From Deroplatys truncata (Eukaryota > Arthropoda > Insecta > Mantodea > Mantidae), in contig CM060988.1 of assembly GCA_030765065.1 (NCBI GenBank), positions 173,951,065 to 174,015,064 of the forward strand: 64,000 nt of DNA. Reading direction: 5' to 3'. How positions within the stretch are numbered: position 1 is the stretch's first letter; each line of letters starts with the position of its first letter. Under the pieces are notes generated by a model. It made no database searches, was not told the origin of the DNA, and saw only the letters and a program-made list of their open reading frames with translations. The translations under genes and the position numbers were made by a program. Positions 54,500-64,000 of this stretch are shown piece after piece.

Positions 54500-55340
54500 C
54501 AAGCGGATTTCATGTTAATAAAGGATTACGACAGGGATGCTGTATATCTCCTAATTATATAACATTTACACAGAAAAAGCTATGGAAGGTTGGAAAAATA
54601 AGTATAAATATGCGAATCCCAATAGTTGATGGCTCAACAATATACTCCCTGCAATGCTGTCCCAAGAATATGAAGACGTAAAATATCTTACAAGGAAATT
54701 GATTCAAGAATACAACAAATGGGACCTAAAAGTAAATATGGATAAATACAAATATATGGCCATTGGAGTGTTCATCAAGATTTTGTATTGGAGGACGAAA
54801 TGGGGATAATTAAACACACAGGGGGATATAAATAGGTACTGTGAATAAAGATTACACTAGTTGGGAAACAAGAAAAGGAAATAAGATCAAAGATACTCAG
54901 GAAAGTATTCTATATCTACTTTGAATGGAATATTATGGGATAAACAGGTCTCAAAAGAAACTAAGTCTACAATTTTTAAAACAATAGTTGAAGTATTTGT
55001 AACCTATGGCTCCGACGTGTGCACTCTGAACCTTCAGTTGAAAAGAAAATTATTGGCAACAAAAATAGATTATTGGAGGAGATTTGCTAGGATATCTAAA
55101 AGAGAAAATGTTAGAAATGAGATTGTAAAAGAAAATATTAAAGTTCAAAATCAATTTTAGATTTTATTCAACTGAAACAATTAGAATGGCATGGGCACAC
55201 TAAATGAATGGAAGATGAAAGATTACACAAAAGAATAATGGAGTGGACGCCACCAGGAAGGACGACAAAAGGAAGACGCATAGCACGTGGATTCAAGGAA
55301 TTAGAGGGCAATGATGGTTGGGAAATTGAAGAAGATCTAT
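54500..55340 (+). mobile_element. LINE fragment (RT palm to C-terminus), rearranged
   Basis: VNKGLRQGCCISP (54508-54550) is RT motif 4. AMLSQEYEDVKYLTRKLIQ and KWDLKVNMDKYKYMAIG (54650-54765) follow, with the FADD box deleted between. The frame 54921-55160 encodes LNGILWDKQVSK...FVTYGSDVCTL...WRRFARISKRENVRNE, the standard post-RT region. WTPPGRTTKGR-type sequence follows to 55290. It is 5'-truncated with frameshifts and internal deletions. Confidence 0.8.
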
Positions 55341-55611
55341 AGTCCAACAGGCAAGATGGAGAAAGTGATAAAATATGTTAAAAACTGTAGTCTTGGGTGC
55401 TAGAAAAATGCTTTTACATTATAAATATATCCCCGTTATAACATGATTAGCAACTAGACCTTGCAAAGGGAAGGGTGGTTTAGAAATGAGTTACCTGCAG
55501 TACTGAAATGCAGAACAGCCACAGTATTTTTGCCTAGCGTTTGTCTTGAAGTAGACATGGAAATGAACTGTAAAATTATTACCACGAAGAATCTATTATT
55601 TTAATATATTT

Positions 55612-56619
55612 TGAGGCAGTATTTTTAACACTTAAATGATTTTAGTCTAATTATATAATATATAAATTCAATACAACCCGCTTTAAAGCAATGTGTATCT
55701 AACACTATATAAAAAGTGTATATTACAGTCATTGTATATATTTATATTATTGTATACATGTTCAATAATGTTATGTGAATGTATTACGTAATTTAATAAT
55801 GTAGGAGCTGTGAGAATGATAGGTTGGAAGTTGCCAACAATGAGGTAGCCTTGAGGAAATAATGAATTTGAAAGTTGAATGCTACTAGTCATTATTGGAG
55901 CAACAATAATGCAAATTTTGTGACAGTTTTTAAAATAGCCAATCTACAACCAGAAAAAAAGCTTTAGTTAAATGAAGGTATTCTATTGGATTAGGAATAG
56001 CCAATCAGAGACTTGAAATACATAAATTTACAAATTTAGGCGGTAGAAATCAAGTCAGTTGCTTGTAGACAGCGCTCATAACTGGAGGTGTTGGTTGTAG
56101 ACAGTGTTCCTAACCGGACGCGAGATGTGTCCTCGAGAAATTTAATACGTATTTTGTGTGAGAAAATAGTTTACGTGTTTAAAAAGTGCAAGTATTTAAT
56201 AAAAAAACTTATAGCTCTCTATATCAGTGAAGTTTTATTTAAAATAGCGTCAAGAATTAATAAAAAGGAGTGAAGTAAAAATTATAATCTGTGTAAGCCT
56301 ACATTCTTCAGTCGCACCACCTCCCTGCTATGAAATCCATGTCTCTAACAATAATACTGACGCACCCGAGGCAAACATAAATATATAATATTTAAAGAAA
56401 TAGCCAAAATTACAAAGTGAATACTTTTTTAAACATTTGGAACGAGGGCTATTGGGTACCATACGTGCGGTTGCAACTAATTCAAGTTGGGCTCCCCAAC
56501 AGTTGAACTACAATACAACTCCTACTTCAAATTGGCTTTCCATACGTGAAACAAACATTCTTCAAATTGGCTCCCAAAACGCGTGGGCAAATAACAATAC
56601 AACAAACCTACCTACTTCA
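55612..56619 (+). mobile_element. LTR-B copy 6, solo LTR
   Basis: TGAGGCAGTATT to CCTACTTCA with the exact duplication ATTT (55608-55611, 56620-56623). The 3' part carries two TTCAAATTGGCT blocks, the second followed by CCCAAAACGCGTGG, and an insertion-like GGAGGTGTTGGTTGTAGACA repeat near 56080. Confidence 0.95.
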
Positions 56620-56699
56620 ATTTGTCAATTAATTTTGGCACATAAGTCCTTAGATACAATCATAATAATACTATACAGACATTTACAATGGCATTACAA

Positions 56700-57105
56700 A
56701 ACAAAGGTTAAGTTTTTCTGGATATATTAAACGAATGATCTCAAACAGGCTCACAAAACAAATAATGGAGTTCTACGAACATAGACATAAAGCACAACTA
56801 AATACTACAAAGTGGATTGGTCAATTAAAAGCTACATAAAATTGACAGGATTTACTCAAGAAGATATCCTAAACAAAGATATGTTTAGAATCAAAGTGCA
56901 TAAGCGACAGGTTGACCAAGAGAACAAACCGAAGAAGAAAACTGGAACATGGACAGACGCGAGAAAGAAAGCTCAAAGCCAAAGAATGAGAGAACTACGG
57001 ATTCAAAGGAAAACAAAGACACGTCTCTAAGTACTTTGCATAGTCCTACATGGGCTCATTCGCAATCAAAAATAAATACAATAAAAATAAACAATAAATA
57101 AGGAC
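56700..57105 (+). mobile_element. LINE fragment (C-terminal basic tail)
   Basis: The frame RMISNRLTKQIMEFYEHRHK, then after a shift DWSIKSYIKLTGFTQEDIL and GTWTDARKKAQSQRMRELRI, ending 57030. This matches the WTEERKKAHSERM-type C-terminus of RTE/jockey-like ORF2 proteins. The 3' end is near an (AATAA)n-like stretch at 57072-57100. Confidence 0.7.
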
Positions 57106-57367
57106 TAAGTGGTCTGGCCTGTTCCAACTTCAAGAGGCTATCCATCCTGACATCCTTGTTCTGCCCTCTTATTCTGCCATCATCAGGCATGAATACTAAA
57201 CACTAAAGCCAGGACGGAAAGAAATAAGGTTGAACTGTAATTGGACTATAAGCAAGGGCGTCTTAGATAACAAACCACCCGTCATCACTTTACATTCTTT
57301 TGGCGTTTGCAGACAGTACTCGGACCGGTTTTTACCTGCCTGTCACTGAACCTTGGCCTCTCTTCTT
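57106..57367. other. No gene seen (57106-57367)
   Basis: No recognisable feature. Confidence 0.4.
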
Positions 57368-59065
57368 ACTTTCTCTACTACGTAGAGTAAGTAGGGGAAG
57401 TATAGCATTCCATCCAAAAATTCTATATAGAGATTTCATTCGGAAATACATGTTTTGAGGTGCCCTGAAACCAAATAAACAATTTTTGGAAACATACCCA
57501 TGTATGTGACTATGTGCCTGTCTGTGAACAGCATAACTCAAAAATGAAAAGTCAGATATATACCAAACGTGGTACTTGAGTTTAGTATCTTCCGAAAATG
57601 CGATACGAAGATTTTTAAGAAAATCCTCCCCACCCCAGACTACCCTTTATATGGAACGTTTTTGCGGAGATTTTGATTTTCTCAAAAATGGCTCTAAGGA
57701 TTTTGATTAAAATACCATAGGTTTAAGATATTTTCATGGCAAATGAAATATATATCTAGAATTTTCTGGGACTGTCCACAAAAGTTCTCTTCATTCTGAA
57801 TGACTTTCGCACAACTGATAAACCGTGAGAGATAGACAAAATTTTACCACACAAAATATTAGATCTCGTTAAAACACACAGTTTATGTCACATGCATTTA
57901 TTTTCTCGAGTGAACCATTTCCGAGATATTCCTTGTTATTTCTTTGAATTTTCCAATACTTATACTTTTTCTCAAATGGGAATTCGTTATTATTTTCTCT
58001 ACCACGTATAGTAAGTAGGGGAAGTATTGTATTCCACCCAAAATTTCGATACCGAGATTTCACCGGAAATACATGTTTTGAGACCCCTGAATCCAAAAAA
58101 AGCATTTTTGGAAACATGTCCGTGTGTGTGTCTGTGTGTGTCTGTGAACAGCATAACTCAGAAACGAACAGTCGGATAAACACCAAACTTGGTATTTGGG
58201 TTCAGTATCTTCCAAGGATGCGACACGAAGGTTTTCAAGAAAATCCCCCACCCCACATTACCCTTTACATGGAAGATTTTTCTAAAATTTTAATTTTCTC
58301 AAAAATGGCTTTAACCATTTTGATTAAAATATCATATGTTTAAGATATTTTTATGACAAATAAAATGTATATCTGGAATTTCCTGGGAATGTCTCCAAAA
58401 GTATTCTTTATTGTGAACGACTTTTGCATAATTGGTAAACCATAAGAGATAGACAAAATTTTACTACACAAAAAATGTAGATCGCGTTAAAATACGCAAT
58501 TTATGTCATTTACATTTTTTTTGTTGAGTGAACCATTTTCGAGATATTGCTTGTTATTCCCTTAAATTTTTCAATACTTATTTTCTCAAATGGGAATTCG
58601 TTATTCATTTTTTTTTGTTTTGTATATGCAAAGAGTATTAATCTGTGGCAAAGGGAATGGTGCTGCACCTAGCAACCAGCTATTAAGAGATATGTATGTG
58701 CTTAAAGGCTACTGTTTTTCTATATTGCCCTCGTAAATATATTTTCCCCTACATCTACAAGAAAATTAGCAATAAGATAGAGTTTGCAAATGTTTATCTC
58801 GATTAACATGAACTAGATGGAGAATAAGCGTTTGTAAAAATACTTTGTACAAGAGTAGAGAAAGTCATGTGAGTGTAACACATCAGATTTTTCGTTTTTT
58901 TATGTCATGGACGCACAAAGAGAATGGAGTGCCCTACATAGCAACCAGCGCTTAAAAGATTTGACTATCGCTTATAACCTACCATGTTCCCCTTGCACGT
59001 ACAGGAAAATTAGCAATGAGATAGTTTCTGCAAATGTTTATCTCGATTAACATGATGCAGATGAA
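57368..59065 (+). repeat. TTTCTCTACT-family copy with a nested young copy
   Basis: Left end ACTTTCTCTACTACGTAGAG at 57368. It is interrupted at 57991 and continues at 58888 with TTTTTCGTTTTTTTATGTCA through GCAACCAGCGCTTAAAAGAT to TCTCGATTAACATGATGCAG. The right terminus is missing. Confidence 0.8.
57992..58887 (+). mobile_element. TTTCTCTACT-family HINE-like element nested in its own family
   Basis: Left end ATTTTCTCTACCACGTATAG (one terminal change), GTGTGTGTGTCTGTGTGTG tract at 58122, right end AGTAGAGAAAGTCATGTGAG then TAACACATCAGA. It belongs to the subfamily with the AATCTGTGGCAAAGGGAATG block. Confidence 0.85.
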
Positions 59066-59976
59066 TTTTACTGTATTTTACTATAATTCTACTGTATTAT
59101 TATTGCATAATGACACTGTTATTATTTATTTATTGTTTAAAGTTATATTCAAAATAAAATGTTAAGTTGGACATATAGGGAGGGTCAACTCCTAAAGTTA
59201 GGCCTATGGACTATGGGTATAAGTAAAGGTTTGATGCCAGCGCCACAATCTGCTCTGTGCTACGCTTGGTCAACTAGAAGCCTGTGCTAGCGCACGCTCG
59301 ACTACCAGGAGCGCTAATTGCACGTCTACTTTTTGCCGTAGCGCGGCGCCTTGTTCCAGATCCGTCAGTTGGCGAGTATGTATGGCCAATCAGAGGCTTG
59401 TGCTCGCGGTCAGTGGATGTTGCGGATGACACACCTGCCCGCAGAAGGTGAAAGTTGTTGCCGCGCATGAAAACGAAACCAGATCTGCCATAGAGTGGAC
59501 AAGCAAGTGATGGGTCAGACGGAATATGGAAGCGTGACCAGCCTTTCTCGAGTCACGAGGTCCTTCCTGTACTGACTCACCAGTCGGCGGTACCTTTCTA
59601 TCAATAATTTGCACCTCTTTTTATGCTTCGGTCAGGCCTTTGATTCCTCATTTAAAAATTAGTACATGAAAATGTTTCCTACCGATATGGAGTTATGTAA
59701 CGGTGAAAGTATACACTTAGCTTCACCTACGTGATTTTTGATTCGAGTAACAATTAAGGCGTGGCTCCTCATCTTTGTTGTTGCTACATTGTAATACAAC
59801 TTTACCGTTCGGCTTCAAGAAACTACCAGGACACCTCTATTCCAAGATGTGCTCTTAAAAGGTCGTTGCACTCCAGTGGCATAAAGCCGCCCTTGTGTCT
59901 CCCCACTCTGCAATCTTTATTCTGTATTCGTAGACAAACCCTAAACCAGTGAACACCCCCTCTGGTCATCGTCCAC
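59066..59976. other. No gene supported (59066-59976)
   Basis: Moderately GC-rich from 59220 to 59620. Short minus-strand frames at 59274-59614 lack recognisable domains. It could be unique DNA or the remains of an element not seen elsewhere in the window. Confidence 0.35.
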
Positions 59977-60944
59977 TGAGACAGTATTATTAACACTTAA
60001 ATGATTTCAGTCAAATTATATAATATATAAATTCAATAACAACCTGCCTTGAAGCAATATGTGTATGTAATAATTTGTAAAATGTATGTAACAGTCATTG
60101 CATATGCTTATATTATTGTAAACATGTTCAATAATGTTATGTGAATGTATTACGTAATTTAATAATGTAGGAGCTGTGAGAATAATAAGTTAAACTTTGC
60201 TAACAATGAGGTAACCTTGAGGCAATAATGAGTTTTAGATTTTAATAATACTACTTCTGATTATTGGAGTAACAATAATGTAATTTTAGTGACAGTTTAT
60301 AAAAGTAGCCAATCAACATCCAAAAAAAGCTTTAGTTAAACGCAGGTATTCTATTGGAGTAAAAATAGCCAATCAGAGACTTGAAATACAGAAATTTACA
60401 AGTTTAGGCGCTTGAAATCAGTTCAGTTGCCTCCAAACAGTGATTATAACCAGACGCGAGATGTGTCCTCGAGAAATTAATTACGTATTCGTGTGAGACG
60501 GAAATAGTATACGTGTTAAAAAGTGCAAGTATTAAATAAAATAATCTCACAGCTCTCTATATCAGTGAAGTGCTATTTAATTTGTGTCAAGGATTAATAA
60601 AAAGGAGTGAATTAAAATTATAATCTGTGTAAGCCTACATTCTTGTCGCATCACGCCCTGCCAAGATATCATTCTCTAACAATAATACTGACGCTGCCGA
60701 GGCGAGCATAAATAAAATATTTAAAGAAACAGTTTAATTACAAAGTTAATGTACATTTGGGGCGAAGGCTACCGGAAACTGTTTAACATACGTGCGGTTG
60801 CAACTACTTCAAGTGTTCGGCTCCCCAACAGTTGAACTATAATACAGCATCTACAAACTGACTTGCAATAAGTAGCAGCAACCACCTACTTCAAATTGAC
60901 GCCCAAAGCGTGGTGCAAATAACGTAAAGAAAATATCTACTTCA
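59977..60944 (+). mobile_element. LTR-B copy 7, solo LTR
   Basis: TGAGACAGTATT to ATCTACTTCA with the exact duplication CCAC (59973-59976, 60945-60948). It contains one TTCAAATTGACGCCCAAAGC block. No internal region. Confidence 0.95.
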
Positions 60945-60948
60945 CCAC

Positions 60949-61575
60949 CAACAGCGGAAAGTACACATTTACGGAATTAATATCTTTAATGCTTTCAGAA
61001 CTTGAATTTTGAGTATCATCCTGGTTGATAGGAATGGTTTCTCGTCTACCACGATTTCTGTCCATAATTTCCATTTTATTCCGTTTCCTTCTCATCTTCC
61101 AGGCGTGCTTCTAGTTTTCGTAGCGTATGGTGGTGCCGGACAGATGCCGCGGATGTTTACTCAAAGGACACTAGAGGGCTGCTTGGTCCACGGGTCGTTC
61201 ATCGTCTTCTCTAGGTAGCTGCAGCAGTGGGACGGGTCTTCGAAGCTAGAATTGTTTGAGACTTCCGCGCGTCTCTGTGGCCTGTCTGCCTGAGGCCTAT
61301 AATATCTTGTAGTTCCCTCACTTTACATTTTCCTCCTGTGGGTTATAGCCTCAATAGAGCTATGTAGGTGTCAGTGCGCGAGGTGTCCCCCTCTGTTGTA
61401 TTGTCACATATATTTATATTATAAACAAAAAAAAATTGTGTGCGGGGTGCGCGCTTGCTGCAGCCAGTTTTATTAAGGCTTTCTCTATTGGAAATAATTG
61501 TTCTTCCCGACGGACACAGGCTATAATACACCTTCTAATATCAATTCCTAAATGACTGAAAGACTGAAGAGGATA
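60949..61575. other. No gene seen (60949-61575)
   Basis: A stretch around 61120-61300 is GC-richer, with a short open frame at 61009-61218 that shows no domain. An A-run lies at 61426-61435. Confidence 0.35.
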
Positions 61576-62749
61576 CACGAGGGCGGTCCCAGAAGTACCC
61601 ATAATTGTTTGGCAGCCATCAATAGTGAACTCTCTCAGCGAATTTGTAAACATGGATGAAACTGGCCATCGTTATGTGATACAATACTTTCATTTGAAAG
61701 ATCTTAGTCCAACTAATATTAATGCTGAGCTAGATTCTACTCTGGGGGAGTCTGCTCCTTCGTTTACAACAGTAAAATATTGGGTGGCAGAGTTTAAGCG
61801 AGGCCGTACGAGCTGCCAAGACGAACATCGCAATGGTCAACCAAATGAGGTGACCACGCCAGAAATTGTGAAGAAAATCTACAAAATTGTGTTGGATGAC
61901 TGTCGACTGAAAGTGCGCGAGCTAGCAGACATCATAGGCATTTCAAAAAGTGCTGTACATCGCATACTGACTGAAAATTTAGACATGAGAAAGCTGTGAG
62001 CAAGGTGGGTGCCGCGTTTACTCACAATGGAACAACAGCAGCATCGTGAGGATGTTTCAGTCGAGTGCTGCAATAAAGCCAAGTTTTTGCGTCGATTCAT
62101 AACCATGGATGAAACATGGGTCTATCACTTCACACCTGAGACGAAGGAACAGACAAAGCAATGGATTGAAAGGGGAGAATCAGCTTCAAAGAAGGCGAAG
62201 ACAGTACCATCTGCAGGCAAGGTCATGGCGTCAGATTTTTGGGATGTGCGTGGGATAATTTTTATTGATTATCTTCAAAAAGAAAAAGCAATCAATGACG
62301 AGTATTATGGAACTTATTGCAGCGTTTGAATAACGAAATCAAGAAAAAACGGCCGCATTTAGCGAAAAATAAAGTTCTGTTTCATCAAGACAATGCACCA
62401 GTTCATACATCCATTATCGCCATGGCCAAAATCAATGAATTAAAGTTCGAATTGCTTCCTCGTACACCCTATTCGCCAGACTTAGCCCCCTCTGATTATT
62501 TTCTGTTTCCAAAGTTCAAGAAATGGCTTGGTGGTAAAAGATTTGCCAACAATGAATAGCTGGAGTTTGCAGTTGATGGCTATTTTGCAGAACACGACGG
62601 TTCTCACTATAAACAGGGTATCGAAGCTGTTGAGCATTGCTGAGAAAAGTGTATCGAACTGAAAGGAGACTATGTAGAGAAATAAAAATGTTTTTTCCCA
62701 ATATTTTTTGTTTTCTTTGTTAGGTCGGGTACCCCTGGGGCAGCCCTCG
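61576..62749 (+). pseudogene. Mariner (DD34D) transposase, best-preserved copy
   Basis: TIRs CGAGGGCGGTCCCAGAAGTA (left) and, inverted, CGAGGGCTGCCCCAGGGGTA (right) are near TA sites. Translation starts at 61652 with MDETGHRYVIQYFHLKDLSP; the HTH region includes SAPSFTTVKYWVAEFKRG and LADIIGISKSAVHRILTENL. A TGA at 61997-61999 replaces the expected Cys codon before ARWVPRLL. FLRRFITMDETWVYHF (first Asp near 62110), SAGKVMASDFW, VLFHQDNAPVHTS (second Asp near 62389) and PYSPDLAPSDYFLFP (third Asp) are intact, with 34 residues between the last two. There is a small deletion near 62067, a frameshift near 62307, and TAG/TGA stops at 62557 and 62641, before CIELKGDYVEK. Few lesions suggest a comparatively recent loss. 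Confidence 0.95.
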
Positions 62750-62751
62750 TA

Positions 62752-63012
62752 CCAGACCTGTATACCAGAATTCGAACACCTTGTATTTATAAAAGAGCAT
62801 ACTTACAAAGAAGGCTTTCACTTTCATTTGAGAATGCCATGGAGTAGAAAATAGTTGTTATTACTCCACATAAAATTCAGGTAGAAATGAAGCAAAATTC
62901 GCAGATATTTCGTTCTAGGCAACATACATAAATTGTCACGATTTAGCAACTAAGAAGACAACACACAGCAAACCAAAATATAATCGGATCTCTTATGTCC
63001 CGCGATATGTAT
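62752..63012. other. No gene seen (62752-63012)
   Basis: AT-rich spacer between the mariner and LTR-C. Confidence 0.4.
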
Positions 63013-63895
63013 TGATGCAGTAATTTGTATCACAAATTATTTAAATGTAAAGAGTGATTATAGTATGAATATGCATTATTATGTGACATTGATTTGAGAT
63101 GTTTGTTTATTGTAATTATTGTTGAGAAGTAAGTTTATACTGCCTTACTGAAACTGACAATAATAGCGTGCAATAATGCAGCGAGGGGGTGAGCTGTTTA
63201 TCATTATTGGAAACGAGGAAGTTACGTAATGTTGGCGCGTTTTTCCTTGAGAATCTTCTGGAACGTTTCCCTAGAGCATATGTATTCATAATTTTCATTG
63301 GATATAAAAATAGACGCTAATGTTGGCGCGTTTTATTAGCCAATAGTAACTCAGTTATAATCTTTAGGCATATCGGTGTGTATGGGTATAAAAGCAGTAG
63401 GTTAGAGGTAAAGTCTGTCAGTTCATCAAAAATCTGTGTACACTACACGTCGTCTTCATTCAGTCAGTTCGTCGAAAGTATTTGTACGGCAAACGTCGGG
63501 TATCGATTCACAAGTTACGCGCAGCAGAATTATGAATAATCTAAAGTGTTGTAAGGTTAATTATACAAAAAGTTGAAGTACGCAAATTAAGAGTGATCAG
63601 TAATGAAGTTATTATAACAGTTTCAGTTTGGCGAGTGTCAAGATCAATATGTAAATGTGATAGTGACTGTGTTTCGACAATAAAAGTGTATAATAAATTT
63701 CTTCATCAGTGTTATCTTTGGATAAAAGATTCCTTTCCGTTTACACACCCTGATCAAGAGATATGTTCGACCGAGAAATAATAGCCAGCCGGAGGACAGT
63801 AAACCAAAATTAATTAAGATAACAATAGCGTTCTTTCAAACGAACACTAACACTGCTGCAAATTGCTAACACCAGATGGAGCTACGAACCTAACA
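63013..63895 (+). mobile_element. LTR-C copy 2
   Basis: Starts TGATGCAGTAATTTGTATCA and shares ordered blocks with the complement of 31405-32275. A CCAATAGTAA box lies at 63341, a TATAAAAG box at 63387-63394, and CAATAAAAGTG at 63678 is a candidate polyA signal. The right boundary is uncertain (about 63860-63895). No matching 4-bp duplication is seen, so it may be the 5' LTR of an element that continues past the window. 63896-64000 shows no gene. Confidence 0.75.
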
Positions 63896-64000
63896 AAGAA
63901 TTACGTCACAAGATGGCTTCACATGAAGTAAACACACATACACAAACATTATAAGTAATACCACTTCAGTATGTAATGCTTATGTGAAATAAATATGATG

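Overview
The window is a repeat-dense piece of a large insect genome. The evidence is Tc1/mariner, jockey-like and CR1-like elements, tRNA-derived SINEs, LTR retrotransposons and one low-complexity cuticle-type gene on the minus strand. A polyneopteran such as a cockroach is my best guess; the species cannot be fixed from sequence alone. Nearly all coding-looking stretches belong to broken mobile elements. The only convincing host gene is at 19254-20251 (minus), a secreted Ala/Gly/Pro-Val-rich structural (cuticular) protein.

The dominant component is one dispersed family, here called the TTTCTCTACT family, with about a dozen near-full-length copies of about 720-920 bp plus many fragments in both orientations. 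Forward copies begin ACTTTCTCTACT at a TACTA-cgta-TAGTA stem-loop. A GT/GTCT microsatellite lies about 120-200 bp in. They end AGTAGAGAAAGT, then an ATGTG...CACAT stem-loop, then CAGA at a T-run. The 12-bp inverted repeat is terminal on the left but about 24 nt short of the right end. This asymmetric layout matches non-autonomous Helentrons (HINE/DINE-1 type). An older, longer-diverged layer of the same family makes up much of the background.

Three LTR families are present. LTR-B has seven copies (2430, 41770, 45013, 48825, 51678, 55612, 59977); each is TG...CA, about 0.9-1.0 kb, mostly with clear 4-bp target duplications and no internal region, so these are solo LTRs. LTR-A has two copies at the left edge and LTR-C two copies, the second possibly opening a fuller element at the right edge. 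At least five Tc1/mariner transposase copies (4080, 13210, 30841, 33142/34173, 42991) and a sixth, better preserved one at 61576 are all inactivated. Three further mariner-derived sequences (28553, 46327, 53801) have become fold-back palindromes. Ten LINE fragments are 5'-truncated reverse-transcriptase C-termini, several with clean target duplications. SINEs occur at 8451, 16592, 20806, 38303 and 40331.

Layout: 1-13 kb old TTTCTCTACT copies with LTR-A, LTR-B, a Tc1, a SINE and two LINEs. 13.2-16.5 kb a mariner split by a HINE-like copy and a LINE. 17-19.1 kb HINE-like copies. 19.1-20.5 kb the cuticle-type gene. 20.5-28.4 kb HINE-like copies with a SINE, a LINE and a MITE. 28.5-36 kb three mariners, one carrying a GC-rich insert and one LTR-C. 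36-42 kb HINE-like copies, SINEs and LINEs. 42-50 kb multi-layer nests (mariner + HINE-like + LTR-B; HINE-like + LINE + LTR-B). 51-64 kb LTR-B, LINEs, a fold-back mariner, a mariner and LTR-C. The nests allow much of the insertion order to be read directly.
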